A DNA stretch of 64,000 nucleotides, taken from positions 1-64,000 of the forward strand of contig NZ_CP022314.1 in the NCBI RefSeq assembly GCF_003352915.1, given 5' to 3'. Below, piece after piece: positions 8,426 to 19,252 of the stretch. Every line of letters starts with the position of its first letter. Position 1 is the first letter of the stretch. The notes beneath the pieces were generated by a model, which was not told where the DNA came from, searched no databases, and saw only the letters and a list, made by a program, of their open reading frames with translations. A program made the translations under genes and the position numbers. The stretch comes from Arthrobacter sp. PM3. GTDB lineage: Bacteria; Actinomycetota; Actinomycetes; Actinomycetales; Micrococcaceae.

Positions 8426-9424
8426 TCAGGCGCGCCGGCGCTGCAGGACGTCGTCGAGGTTGCTCAAAGCGCTCTGGGCCTTGCTGAGCTGCTTCGTCTC
8501 TGCGTCATCGGCCGCCCGACGTTCGGACGCGGCCGGCCGTGCCGAGGCCTGCTTGAGGGACGGCTTGCCGACAGCTTTGGGCGCCTGCGGCAGGTCAAGC
8601 GGCTTGGGGGCCGCACGTTCGGCCTTTGGCGCCTCGACGTAGGTGGGCTTGGGCACGTCGACGGGCTCCCAGCTGGAACCCTCCGCGGCTGCGGCGGGAG
8701 CGGGCACTGCCGAGGCATCGCCCGACGCCGCAGCTTCGGCCAGCGCGGCCTGGCGGAGGTCCAGGGCCGTCAGAGGCCGGGGCGCCGGTTCCGGCGTCCC
8801 GCGGCCGGCCTCGGCGTCGAAGGGCGGGTTTTCCGGCCTGGCGGCGTCTTGGCGGGCAGGAAGGGACGAAGCGCTGTCCGGCGCCGACGTCCGGGCCGGC
8901 CTGGGCGCCGGGCTGGCCATGGCGGCACGGAACGCGGCGTTCATTTTGCGCCGGCGGTCACGGACTGCGAGGCGGCGGAGCAGCGTCACGGAAACGGCCG
9001 CACCGAGCAAGGCGGTGAGGGGCAGCCAGCCGGAGCCGAGGCCGAACAAACGAAGGAGCGCGGACACCACACCGGTGAGCAGCGATACGAGCCCGGCCAC
9101 GGCAAGGATCAGCCGGCCCCACCGGATCCTGAACGCCGGGGAGTCGGTAGCGGCAACGGGCTGCACGCCGGACGCGGCGGACCCGCCTGCAGACTCAGCG
9201 CGCCTGATGCTGTCCATGGGTTTCTCCTGCTGGGCCGCCATTTTCAAAACCTTCCCCGCTTGTGGGTCTGCTGGTTCAAGGTCTGCGGCGTCCGCCACGA
9301 AGTCGACGGCAGGGTGCAGCTGGTGCCGCCCGTTCCGGAGAATGTAGGGCGCCACCCACACGATCCAGAGCGCAACAGCAATGACAAGGATCACAGAGCT
9401 GCTAAGAGGGAAGTCCACACTCAA
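8426..9424 (-). CDS. SepX/GLR-type divisome membrane protein (probable)
   Basis: A 332-residue protein with an N-terminal membrane helix (VILVIAVALWIVWVAPYIL), a cytoplasmic stretch, a second hydrophobic pair around residues 103-150 and a long low-complexity Ala/Pro-rich C-terminal region ending in SNLDDVLQRRRA. The first helix with the VAPYILRNGR exit and the location beside galU and a rimJ-like gene match the actinobacterial cell division protein called SepX in Streptomyces and GLR in corynebacteria. The start may be TTG at 9422-9424 or GTG two codons later. Assignment is by architecture and neighbourhood, so moderate. Confidence 0.6.
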   Translation of the reverse strand: MSVDFPLSSSVILVIAVALWIVWVAPYILRNGRHQLHPAVDFVADAADLEPADPQAGKVLKMAAQQEKPMDSIRRAESAGGSAASGVQPVAATDSPAFRIRWGRLILAVAGLVSLLTGVVSALLRLFGLGSGWLPLTALLGAAVSVTLLRRLAVRDRRRKMNAAFRAAMASPAPRPARTSAPDSASSLPARQDAARPENPPFDAEAGRGTPEPAPRPLTALDLRQAALAEAAASGDASAVPAPAAAAEGSSWEPVDVPKPTYVEAPKAERAAPKPLDLPQAPKAVGKPSLKQASARPAASERRAADDAETKQLSKAQSALSNLDDVLQRRRA

Positions 9425-9535
9425 AACCGTATGAGGTATAGGGGGTGCGGCGCCGCATTGTCAGGGGTGTGTCGCGCGCACGGCGGCAAATGGTCGTGAC
9501 CGGGCGTCTGCGCTGGTCAGACGGCGGTCACGGGG

Positions 9536-10156
9536 TCAGCCCTGGCGGGTTCGCAGCCACCGCGCGAGGAGCCCCCCGGGTACTTCCTCGGCAGTGAGAG
9601 CGAAGGTGCGGTGATCAGCCCATTCCCCGTTGATGTGCAGGTAACGGGGCCGGTATCCCTCGTCCCGGAAGCCGAGTTTTTCCACCACCCGCAGGCTGGG
9701 TCCGTTTTCCGGCCGGATGTTGATTTCCATGCGGTGCAGGCCAAGGGTTCCGAAGCAGAAGTCCGTCGCCATGGCCACGGCGGTCGGGGCAATCCCCCGG
9801 CCGGCCCGCTCCTTGTCCACCCAGTAGCCGAGGGTTGCCATCATCGCCGACCCCCACACGATAGAAGACACGGTCAGCTGTCCCACGATCACCGGCGCCC
9901 GGTGGCCGGGCGTCCATTCGGCGATCACGAACGGCAGCGCCGTGGCCTGCGCGGCCTGGGCCTTCAGCGACCGCACCATCTGCCGGTAGTCCGGCAGCCC
10001 GCCGCCGGGGACCGGGTTGGACGCCTCCCAGGGGGCCAGCCACTCACTGTTGCGGGACCGGAGCGCCGTCCACTCCTTGCGGTCCCGGTACCGGATGGGG
10101 CGCAGCACAATATCGCCGCTCTCCAAGGTCACCGGCCAGGTGAAACTGCCCCCCAC
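9536..10156 (-). CDS. GNAT N-acetyltransferase, RimJ/RimL type
   Basis: A 206-residue acetyltransferase. It has the RimJ/RimL opening (VTLESGDIVLRPIRYRDRKEW), a WLAPWEASNP segment typical of the ribosomal-protein alanine acetyltransferase group, a motif-A region around ERAGRGIAPTAVAMATDF for acetyl-CoA binding, and the closing LHRMEINIRPENGPSLRVVEKLGF. I start at GTG 10154-10156, 5 bp after the galU stop; an in-frame ATG at 10210 would overlap galU by 49 bp. Cotranscription with galU is likely. The target protein is not known. Confidence 0.8.
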   Translation of the reverse strand: MGGSFTWPVTLESGDIVLRPIRYRDRKEWTALRSRNSEWLAPWEASNPVPGGGLPDYRQMVRSLKAQAAQATALPFVIAEWTPGHRAPVIVGQLTVSSIVWGSAMMATLGYWVDKERAGRGIAPTAVAMATDFCFGTLGLHRMEINIRPENGPSLRVVEKLGFRDEGYRPRYLHINGEWADHRTFALTAEEVPGGLLARWLRTRQG

Positions 10157-10161
10157 GGGAA

Positions 10162-11079
10162 TTACTTGGCGAGGCTGGGTGCCAGGCTGGACGCGAAGCC
10201 GGGCAGCCATTCGCGCAGCCCCGGGCCGAGGTCCTCGCTGTCGCAGGCGAGCTGGACGCAGGCCTTGAGGTAGCTGAGCTTGTCGCCGGTGTCGTAGCGG
10301 CGGCCGCGGAAGACGACGCCGTACACGCCGTAGCCTTCACCGGTGCCGGTGGAGAGTTCCTGCAGCGCGTCGGTGAGCTGGATTTCCCCGCCGCGGCCCG
10401 GCGCGGTGCGCTCCAGCACATCGAAAACTGCCGGATGCAGGACGTAGCGGCCGATCACGGCCAGGTTGGACGGCGCGTCCGCGACGTCGGGCTTCTCGAC
10501 GAGGTGCTTGATGCGGACAAATTCCTCGCCGCCGATCGATTCGACATCGGCACAGCCGTAGGCGCTGATCTGGGACGGGTCCACCTCGATCAGGGCGACA
10601 ACCGACCCGCCGGTCTTGGCCTGGACTTCAATCATGGTGCTCAGGAGCTCATCACGGGCGTCAATGAGGTCATCGCCCAGAAGGACGGCGAACGGCTCGT
10701 TGCCGACGTGCTGCCGGGCGCGAAGCACGGCGTGGCCCAGGCCCATGGGGTCGCCCTGGCGGACGTAGTGGATGTCGCCGAGGTTGCTCGCGGCCTGAAT
10801 GGACTCAAGCTTGGCGGTGTCGCCCTTTTCCTTCAGGGTGGACTCCAGCGTGGGGACACGATCGAAGTGGTCCTCCAACGCCCGCTTGTTGCGGCCGGTG
10901 ATCATCAGGATGTCGTTCAGACCGACATTCACGGCCTCTTCGACGACATACTGGATGGCCGGCTTGTCAACCACAGGCAGCATTTCCTTGGGCATGGCCT
11001 TCGTGGCGGGAAGAAACCTGGTACCAAGGCCCGCGGCGGGGATGACGGCCTTGCGGACGGAAGCATTGGGTGTATTCAC
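10162..11079 (-). CDS. galU: UTP-glucose-1-phosphate uridylyltransferase
   Basis: A 305-residue nucleotidyltransferase making UDP-glucose from UTP and glucose-1-phosphate for cell envelope polysaccharides. The N-terminal nucleotide-binding motif AAGLGTRFLPATKAMPKEML is diagnostic, followed by KPAIQYVVEEAV, LLGDDLID for the metal site, LIEVDPSQISAYG, and VEKPDV. The GTG start at 11077-11079 gives MNTPNASVRKAVIPAAG. First gene of a minus-strand run galU, acetyltransferase, SepX-like protein. Confidence 0.95.
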   Translation of the reverse strand: MNTPNASVRKAVIPAAGLGTRFLPATKAMPKEMLPVVDKPAIQYVVEEAVNVGLNDILMITGRNKRALEDHFDRVPTLESTLKEKGDTAKLESIQAASNLGDIHYVRQGDPMGLGHAVLRARQHVGNEPFAVLLGDDLIDARDELLSTMIEVQAKTGGSVVALIEVDPSQISAYGCADVESIGGEEFVRIKHLVEKPDVADAPSNLAVIGRYVLHPAVFDVLERTAPGRGGEIQLTDALQELSTGTGEGYGVYGVVFRGRRYDTGDKLSYLKACVQLACDSEDLGPGLREWLPGFASSLAPSLAK

Positions 11080-11183
11080 TCGACTAATCTAACGGAGGGA
11101 CCAATCATTGCGTAATTATTCGAATCCCTCCGCGGGCCCTCCGGCGGCGCGGGCGGGTAGCACGAGGCAGGGGACGGGCCGGC

Positions 11184-11816
11184 ATGGCGTCGAAAGAGGA
11201 TATTCGCTCCAGTCACAGGGCAAGGCGTGCCGCGCTGACGCAGCCAGCCCTCGACGCCGCCGCCACCGGCATTGCCCGGCACGGGCTCGAATGGGCGTCC
11301 GGGCTTACCAGCGGCCGCCGGGGCATGTTTGCCGCGTATTTGGGCGTGGGTGCCGAGCCGCCCACTCTGCCGCTGCTGACCGCACTGGCGGACGCCGGAC
11401 ACCGCGTCCTACTGCCGGTCTGCGAAACGGAACTCGAACTGAGCTGGGTGGAATGGACGCCGCAATCCCCGTTCGTCCGCAGCCGGTACGCTCCCATCCA
11501 GGAACCCGTAGGCCCGCGCCACGGAACCGCGGTGATGCGGGACGCGACCGCCATTTTCCTGCCCGCCACGGCACTGGACTTCTCGGGTAACCGGATCGGA
11601 CAGGGCGGCGGCTACTACGACAAATTCCTTGCCGCCCTTGCCGCCCTGCTGCCGGAGCCCGGCGGGGCGGCCCCGGCAGCAACCGCCGGGGCGCTGGCGA
11701 CTGCCGCCGTCGTCTATGACACGGAGGTTCTGCCCGCGGGCAGCATTCCGGCGGAGTCCTTCGACCGCAAGGTTGACGTGGCACTGACCCCCGGCGGGAT
11801 CATCCGGCTCCACTAG
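11184..11816 (+). CDS. 5-formyltetrahydrofolate cyclo-ligase
   Basis: Converts 5-formyl-THF to 5,10-methenyl-THF with ATP, feeding the one-carbon pool. The 210-residue protein has the N-terminal basic segment KEDIRSSHRARRAAL that starts the family, a substrate region LLPVCETELELSWVEWTP, and the C-terminal signature GNRIGQGGGYYDKFLA in which GGGYYD is diagnostic. It is divergent from galU across a 104-bp gap. A low-complexity Ala/Gly insertion follows the signature (PGGAAPAATAG). Confidence 0.92.
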   Translation: MASKEDIRSSHRARRAALTQPALDAAATGIARHGLEWASGLTSGRRGMFAAYLGVGAEPPTLPLLTALADAGHRVLLPVCETELELSWVEWTPQSPFVRSRYAPIQEPVGPRHGTAVMRDATAIFLPATALDFSGNRIGQGGGYYDKFLAALAALLPEPGGAAPAATAGALATAAVVYDTEVLPAGSIPAESFDRKVDVALTPGGIIRLH

Positions 11817-11835
11817 CGGGCCCGGGCCGGGATGA

Positions 11836-11841
11836 TAGAAT
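11836..11841 (+). promoter_or_regulatory. Candidate -10 box for the FmdB-type gene
   Basis: TAGAAT lies in the 139-bp gap after the cyclo-ligase gene, about 115 bp before the FmdB-type start. The implied leader holds a small hairpin (GCCGA and TCGGC near 11881-11899). No convincing -35 box is visible. Confidence 0.3.
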
Positions 11842-11955
11842 TGGCACTCAGGCCCTGCGACTGCTAAAGGATGGACCCCGCCGACAGCCATATCGGCAAG
11901 GTTCCCGCCTCGACAGCACGGGACCTGCTCGTTTGTCCCAGAGTGAGGATTTGAA

Positions 11956-12222
11956 GTGCCCACGTATGCATATGCCTGCAAGGACTGCAGCCACGCCTTC
12001 GAGATCGTGCAGTCGTTCAGTGACAGCTCCCTGACTTCCTGCCCCGAGTGCCAGGGCACGCTGCGCAAGAAGTTCAACAGCGTCGGCGTGGTGTTCAAGG
12101 GCTCCGGCTTCTACCGGACCGATTCGCGCGACACCAAGGGCAGCACCGTTGCTCCGGCTCCTGCCGCCCCCGCGGCAGCGCCCGCAGCCGCAGCCGCTCC
12201 TGCCGCGGCCGCCGCCAGCTAA
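11956..12222 (+). CDS. FmdB-type zinc ribbon protein
   Basis: An 88-residue protein. The first 45 residues form the FmdB zinc ribbon: MPTYAYACKDCSHAFEIVQS then CPECQGTLRKKFNSVGVVFKG, with the two CxxC pairs (CKDC, CPEC) binding zinc. The protein ends in an Ala/Pro tail of about 30 residues, a feature common in actinobacterial members. GTG start with GAGGA 9 bases upstream. The family is named after a Methylophilus regulator of amide-using genes; its function in actinobacteria is unknown. Confidence 0.88.
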   Translation: MPTYAYACKDCSHAFEIVQSFSDSSLTSCPECQGTLRKKFNSVGVVFKGSGFYRTDSRDTKGSTVAPAPAAPAAAPAAAAAPAAAAAS

Positions 12223-12300
12223 GCCGGTTCCGCACGCCGGTTGTCCACATAGCCGGTCCCGCAGCTGCCGCCGGGCCCGGCCGCTCCGTAGCGTGAGGCT

Positions 12301-13059
12301 ATGGCAAGTTTCCCCGGCTCAATTGCCGGCGCACTCCCCGGTTCAGGGAGCCCGCCCCGGCCACGCCCGCCGCACAGCCGCCCCCTCAGTCGGCGCCCGC
12401 GCCGCGGAAACCGGCGGCACCGGCTGCGCGCGTGGCTGGACCGGAACCGGCGGCTCATCGCGGCCCTCCTCCTGTGCGTCGCCGCCGGCGTCACGGTGCA
12501 GCAGCTAACCCCCGCGCCCGCGCAGACTGTTGCCGCCTTCGCGGCCGCGGCGGATCTTCCTGCCGGAAAAACCGTTGAACCCGGCGATGTCAGCCGCATC
12601 AGTGTCCCGCCCGGGCTGGTTCCCTCAGGCAGCCCGGCCGGCGAGGCTGCGTTCGTGGGAAAACAGCTTGCAGCGCCGCTGCGCGCGGGCCAGCTCCTCA
12701 CCGATGCACAAATTCTTGGTCCGGGCCTGCTCGCGGGGAGCCCGCCGGGGTCTGCGGCCGTGCCGCTGCGGATGGCTGACCCGGCGTCCATCCAGCTGGT
12801 CTCCCCCGGGCAACTCATCAACGTGGTTCTCACCGGCGGCAACGGCTTCGAACAACCCGGCGAAAGCCGCATCCTGGCCGAGTCCGTCCCCGTGCTGTGG
12901 ACCTCCGGGCACGGCGGCAGCCCCGGCCCGTGGCTGGCCGGAGCGGACACGGACGGGCTGATCGTCGTGGCGGCCGGGCCCGGCCAGGCACGGGACCTGG
13001 CGGGCGCATCCACCCAGGGGAAGCTGTACTTCGTGCTCGTGGCGGCGGCACCGGGTTAG
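12301..13059 (+). CDS. SAF domain protein, CpaB/RcpC-like
   Basis: A 252-residue exported protein. A very basic N-terminus (RRPRRGNRRHRLRAWLDRNRR) precedes one membrane helix (LIAALLLCVAAGVTVQQL). The periplasmic part starts with an SAF domain (FAAAADLPAGKTVEPGDV to GKQLAAPLRAGQLLTDAQIL), as in the CpaB/RcpC proteins of Flp pilus systems, and ends with a strand region IVVAAGPGQARDLAGAS. No pilus genes lie beside it here, so it is a solitary member; a role in pilus or envelope assembly is only inferred. Confidence 0.75.
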   Translation: MASFPGSIAGALPGSGSPPRPRPPHSRPLSRRPRRGNRRHRLRAWLDRNRRLIAALLLCVAAGVTVQQLTPAPAQTVAAFAAAADLPAGKTVEPGDVSRISVPPGLVPSGSPAGEAAFVGKQLAAPLRAGQLLTDAQILGPGLLAGSPPGSAAVPLRMADPASIQLVSPGQLINVVLTGGNGFEQPGESRILAESVPVLWTSGHGGSPGPWLAGADTDGLIVVAAGPGQARDLAGASTQGKLYFVLVAAAPG

Positions 13060-13088
13060 CCTTCCAGGCCCCGCGCATAGCCGGAGCC

Positions 13089-16000
13089 TCAGCCCCAGTG
13101 CGGAGGCTTCTGCTCCTGGAGCCACGCGTCGTGGTCGTAGCTGTCCGGGCGGTCGCCCCAGCGCCGGGGGTCATCTTCGGCTGCCTTGTTCGGCAGCACC
13201 CCTCCGGGGACCGTGGCAGGCGTCGCCGCGCGGCCCGTTTTGTCGCCGGACGACGCCGGGGCGGGCCGCCCGCCTACCGGTTCGCCTGCCGTTAGCTTGG
13301 ATGCGTCTTTGGGTGCGCCCTCGTCGGCGCTGGTGTTGTCCTGGATCTCGCCGTCCGCACTCATGCCGCCGGCCTCCTCACTGCCTGTCAAACCTGCTGT
13401 ACTGCCCGCCCTGTCCGGCCCCGGATGCTCCCGGTGCCCGGCCTTGCGGCCGCCGGTTTCCCGTCTCTCCGGTGCGGGGCCGGTGAACGTGTGCCCGGCG
13501 AGCACGTGCTCCGCCGCCGGCACATCATGAATCGCAAGGTTCTCGATGTCGTCGTCGAAGAACCCGTGCGAAGCCAGCGGCCGGTTGGAGATGGCGGGCT
13601 TCTCCAACCCGAGGTAGCCGCCGATCCGGTCCGCACAGGCCGAGGGATCGGTGAAGACCTCTATGGTCCATAGTGGCATGTAACGCCAGCCAAGGCGCTC
13701 CAGGAGTTGCGGCCGGAGCCTGCTCCGTTCACGGACACTCATCCGCCGGTAGTGGCTGGTGCCGTCGGATTCAATGGCCACCGGGCGCGGAATCTCGGCG
13801 TCGTCCCGGCCGATCGTGGTCATCGGGTCCGCGGCAGCGACCATGTTGAGGACGCCGTCGTACTGGTGCCAGACGCGTGCCCCGCGGGCCCGGAGCCGGT
13901 CCCCCAGGTCTGCTACGAGCGGATCAGCGCCGAGCGCCTGCTCGCTGGCCGCGGCCCGCGACGCAGGGCTGCCGAGGTCGGAGTTGCCCGCGATCTCACG
14001 GTCCAGCAGTTCGTAGAAGTCCACGGCGCCGTGGCTGAGGCGGCTGACGTCGAGGTCCTCGGGGCGGAAGCAGCTCAGCACGTGCAGGGAGCGGCGCGCA
14101 CGCGTCATCGCCAGGGCGAACTTCGCGCGGCCGCCGTCGGCGGAGAGGGGCCCGAGGCTGTGCAGGGTGCGCCCGTGTGGTGTGCGGCCGTAGCCCGGGG
14201 AGAAGATGACGTGGTCACGGACCAGGCCCTGGGCCCGTTCCAGGTCCACCACGCGGAAGGGCTCATCCCCCGCCGTGAAGAAGCTGCCGAGCATGGGGTA
14301 ATTGGGCAGCTGCGCCCGGATGGCCTCGCCGATCCGCGCCGCGTGCCGGAGGCTGCCGGTCACCACGGCCAGCGACGTCCGCGGGCGGAGCCGGGCGTGC
14401 TCGAAGACGAGCTCCACCGCGCGGTTTACCTCGGCGACAACTGATTCCACGCCGTCCTGGTCAGCGCTGGGCAGCCCGGTGCCGTCGGGCAGGTATTCCA
14501 CGCTTAGGGCGCGGTCCAGGCCGGTGGCGGACTGTCCCTCCGGGAGCCGGGTGAGTTCCCCGCGATAGAAGCCCTTGCTGAGCTGGCGCACCAGGTCTTC
14601 GTCGACGGCGCGGTACACGGTCCTCAGGTTCCACACGGGCAGGACCGCAGCCAGGGCCCGGTAGGCGCTCTCAACGCTCTGGTAGGAGCTCTCCCCGGCG
14701 GCGAGCCGTTCAACCCCCACAGTGAAGCTCCGGGGGTTGGCGATCTGCTCATCGCCGAAAGCAATAACCTGACGGGCCCGGGCGATTGCCGGCAGGACGG
14801 CCTGCAGCGAGGTCGTCTCGGCGTCGAGGATAACGACGGCGTCGAACGTCTGCTCGATCGGCAGGAGGCCCGTCATGAGGTACGGGCTGACCGACCAGAC
14901 GGGCACGAGCGTGGGCAGCAGCTCCTGTGCCTGGCCGCTCAGGGCCGCCAGGGTGACCCGGCCGTCCTTCAGCAGGCTCCGGAGCAGCTCGGCCTGGCGC
15001 GGGTACTCCCCGATGGCCGCACGCCAGCGCTCGGACAGGCTCCACCGCAGCCGGGCGGCGCCGCTGGCAATATGGGCGTTGTCCGCGAGCCGGTATTCCG
15101 CCTCCAGCTGGCGCAGGGCATCGCCGTCGGACATGGCCAGGTAGTCATCGCCGCTGATCATGGCTTCCAGGGCTGACTGCCACCAGGCCAGCTCGAGTTC
15201 GGCCGTCACCGAGCCCTCGGGGACCTCACGCTCGGCGAGGTCCGCGAGCAGCTCGCCCAGGCCGTGCTCGCGCATGCTCTCCAACAGCAGCGTGCGCTCC
15301 GGCAGGGTTTCGAGGGTCGCGGTGTCCGCGACGAGCTCCTGGACACGGGCCAGGAGCTCGGCGTAGGGTGCGCGGTCCAGGTCGCCGCCCGCGGCGGTGT
15401 GCTTGACCGCCTGGCCCAGTTCGGCGAGTTGTGCCGCGAGCTCCCGGTAGAGCCCGGAAATTTCGGCCAGCCCGGACGGCACCGCCGGGTGCCGCTGCGT
15501 CGTGGCATACCCGGACCAGGCGGCGCGCTGATCCTGCACGAGGACCAGGGAGCTGTGCAGGTCCGCGATGTGCACGCCGGGCCGGACGTATTCCTTCGCC
15601 ACCCTCCGGAGCCGGGACCGCTGCATGGAGGGCATGTCGATGCCCCGCTCCCGGCGCCATGCGGAGGACGCCGTGGCGGAGATCAGGTCATGGACGGGCC
15701 GGTCGAAGATGTCGGGGGTGAACTTGTCGAGGCTTTCGCGGACGGCGACCAGGAGTTCGATCTGCTCGCCCCATTCGGCAAAGGTCCCGCCGAGCCGGAT
15801 TTCGGCGTGTTCGGCCACGCTGTCCATGCGTCCGCGCAGCAGCGGCAGGTTCTCCGCCACGGACCGGGCAACGGCCTGTGCTTCCTGCGTTTCCTTGCGG
15901 GTCAGCAGGCGCGCTCCGTGCCAGGGGCTGGAGGTCGACGCGCGGCTGAAGCCGCCGAGCTCCGCGGCACGGCGGAGCCGGCCGGCAAGTTCCTCGCGGT

Positions 16001-17396
16001 CCCGGATGTTGTCCAGCACGCTGCGCTTGAGCCGGACTGTCGTGGCCGGCGCCGGCTGGATTGAGGTCAGTTCGGCCAGCGACTGCATGGCCTCGTACGG
16101 GGAGCATCCCCAGCGGTCCCGGACGTTGTGCAGGGAGGCCACGTGGTCCATCAGGGCGTGCCGGTGTCCGGTCAGGGTGGCGTGCAGGTTGCTCAGCTGC
16201 GGCTGGAGGGATTTCTCGTTGCGGACGATCGCCCGGATCAGCTGGCCCTTGAGTTGCAGCGGGCTGGCGTTACCGGTGAGCTGCAGCAGCACCGAATCGA
16301 GGCCCAGGCTGTCCAGCTGCGAGGAGATCTCGGCGAGGCTGGCCCGCCTGTCCCCGACAACCAGGACGGTCTTGCCCTCATCGACGAGGGCGCCGATGGT
16401 GTTGATCGCGGTCTGGGTCTGGCCGGTGCCCGGCGGGCTGCTGACCACCAGCGAGTCGCCGGCCCGGACGGCGTCGACGACGTACTGCTGGTCCGTGTCG
16501 GCGTCAAGCAGCAGGAGCTCCCGGGCCGGGTCCCGCTCATCGGTGCTCGGGAAGCGGCCCGGCTCCAGCCGGGGAACGTCGACCCGTTCGCCGGCACCGG
16601 CCCGGGCCAGCGCCGTGACGACGGCGTTGTTCTGGTTGATCCACGGATCATCCAGGTTGCCCGACAGGTCCGCGAACGTGGACACGAGGAGGTTGTGTTC
16701 GACCTCCGCGCCGTGAATCGGCTGAACCAGGGTGCCCAGCCGGTCCAGGACGGGCTGGGGGTCATAGCGGGCCGTGCTGTAGGCCATCCGCGTCACCGCA
16801 TTGACGTCGAACACGATCCCGTGGACGGTCTTGAGGTGGCGGACCAGGGCAGGGTTGATCTGCGCCTGCTCGGTGAGCTGCAGTTCATAGTCGTCCTCGC
16901 CGGGGCGCACCGTGAGGGAGATGGCCGTGAGCATGACCGGAGCCGAGATACGTTGCGGTTTGCCTCCGACGGCGGAGGTCCAGACCACCGTGCCGGCGGA
17001 GAAGTATCCCGCGTCGATGCCGCGGTCGTTGGCAAGTTCGAAGATCTTGGAGCGCAGGTTGCGGGAGGCCCTGGCCGCAATGACGTACTGCTGGCGGTCC
17101 CGGATCAGGGTCGAGAGCCGGGTGCGCCGGCCGGCCATCAGCTGGGCGAGCCCGGACGGATGGGCATGGGTCAGGTCAATGGAACCTTCGGGGGTCTTGG
17201 TGAAGCGCAGCATCGTATCTGCTCCGGTGACGGGCTTGAGACCCGACAGCCATTTCGTGAACTCCTCGGAGCCCTCGGGGTGGCCCTGACCAACTGACAC
17301 TGCTGCCTTCTTTTCTGTGCTCGACTTCTCTGCGCTCCCGGTTGCCTGGCTCGCGGCTGCCTGGCTCGCGCGGGAGGCCTTGGACCATACCGGCAT
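13089..17396 (-). CDS. SF1 helicase-like/REase fusion (DUF4011 type) with degenerate motifs
   Basis: A 1435-residue protein of the SF1 helicase group that carries a C-terminal Vsr-like nuclease domain. In order: an N-terminal beta-rich domain (about residues 40-300), a P-loop region SPPGTGQTQTAIN with VLVVGDRRASLAEI after it, a Walker B-like DAETTSLQAVLP and GDEQIANP, a motif LRTVYRAVDEDLVRQLSKGF, a motif VI region ending AMTRARRSLHVLS, then a nuclease fold with AIESDGTSHYRRMSVRERSR and LERLGWRYMPLW, and a disordered tail. The Walker A lysine is Gln (codon 16419-16421) and the Walker B acid pair DE is DA. The nuclease strand that usually reads IDLAV here reads LNMVAA. It starts at ATG 17394-17396 with GAAGG upstream. 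ATP hydrolysis and DNA cleavage are both doubtful. Confidence 0.75.
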   Translation of the reverse strand: MPVWSKASRASQAAASQATGSAEKSSTEKKAAVSVGQGHPEGSEEFTKWLSGLKPVTGADTMLRFTKTPEGSIDLTHAHPSGLAQLMAGRRTRLSTLIRDRQQYVIAARASRNLRSKIFELANDRGIDAGYFSAGTVVWTSAVGGKPQRISAPVMLTAISLTVRPGEDDYELQLTEQAQINPALVRHLKTVHGIVFDVNAVTRMAYSTARYDPQPVLDRLGTLVQPIHGAEVEHNLLVSTFADLSGNLDDPWINQNNAVVTALARAGAGERVDVPRLEPGRFPSTDERDPARELLLLDADTDQQYVVDAVRAGDSLVVSSPPGTGQTQTAINTIGALVDEGKTVLVVGDRRASLAEISSQLDSLGLDSVLLQLTGNASPLQLKGQLIRAIVRNEKSLQPQLSNLHATLTGHRHALMDHVASLHNVRDRWGCSPYEAMQSLAELTSIQPAPATTVRLKRSVLDNIRDREELAGRLRRAAELGGFSRASTSSPWHGARLLTRKETQEAQAVARSVAENLPLLRGRMDSVAEHAEIRLGGTFAEWGEQIELLVAVRESLDKFTPDIFDRPVHDLISATASSAWRRERGIDMPSMQRSRLRRVAKEYVRPGVHIADLHSSLVLVQDQRAAWSGYATTQRHPAVPSGLAEISGLYRELAAQLAELGQAVKHTAAGGDLDRAPYAELLARVQELVADTATLETLPERTLLLESMREHGLGELLADLAEREVPEGSVTAELELAWWQSALEAMISGDDYLAMSDGDALRQLEAEYRLADNAHIASGAARLRWSLSERWRAAIGEYPRQAELLRSLLKDGRVTLAALSGQAQELLPTLVPVWSVSPYLMTGLLPIEQTFDAVVILDAETTSLQAVLPAIARARQVIAFGDEQIANPRSFTVGVERLAAGESSYQSVESAYRALAAVLPVWNLRTVYRAVDEDLVRQLSKGFYRGELTRLPEGQSATGLDRALSVEYLPDGTGLPSADQDGVESVVAEVNRAVELVFEHARLRPRTSLAVVTGSLRHAARIGEAIRAQLPNYPMLGSFFTAGDEPFRVVDLERAQGLVRDHVIFSPGYGRTPHGRTLHSLGPLSADGGRAKFALAMTRARRSLHVLSCFRPEDLDVSRLSHGAVDFYELLDREIAGNSDLGSPASRAAASEQALGADPLVADLGDRLRARGARVWHQYDGVLNMVAAADPMTTIGRDDAEIPRPVAIESDGTSHYRRMSVRERSRLRPQLLERLGWRYMPLWTIEVFTDPSACADRIGGYLGLEKPAISNRPLASHGFFDDDIENLAIHDVPAAEHVLAGHTFTGPAPERRETGGRKAGHREHPGPDRAGSTAGLTGSEEAGGMSADGEIQDNTSADEGAPKDASKLTAGEPVGGRPAPASSGDKTGRAATPATVPGGVLPNKAAEDDPRRWGDRPDSYDHDAWLQEQKPPHWG

Positions 17397-17500
17397 GCCT
17401 TCGAGGGTAGCCCGAATCACCCGCCGGTGCGGGGCCGCAACACTGGGCGGCGCGAAATTCCACCGGAATTGTCGCCGAACGTTGTGCGGAACAAAAGGAA

Positions 17501-17526
17501 ATGGCCGGCCTCGAAAGGCCGGCCAT
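17501..17526 (-). terminator. Rho-independent terminator of guaA
   Basis: ATGGCCGGCC pairs perfectly with GGCCGGCCAT around the loop TCGAAA. On the minus strand it is followed by TTCCTTTTG, a T-rich run, 8 bp after the guaA stop. Confidence 0.85.
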
Positions 17527-17534
17527 TCACTCCG

Positions 17535-19124
<1,590 letters not shown>

Positions 19125-19252
19125 CCCACTAGCCTACTTTGCGGCGCTGCCCGCCTGCACATTGAGAAGTCGCTGCGGCCCCCGAATCGCGCCCCGGGTA
19201 AGCGATCTCACACGCCCGACGGCGGCTTCCGCTGCACGCGGACATGCCCGGT

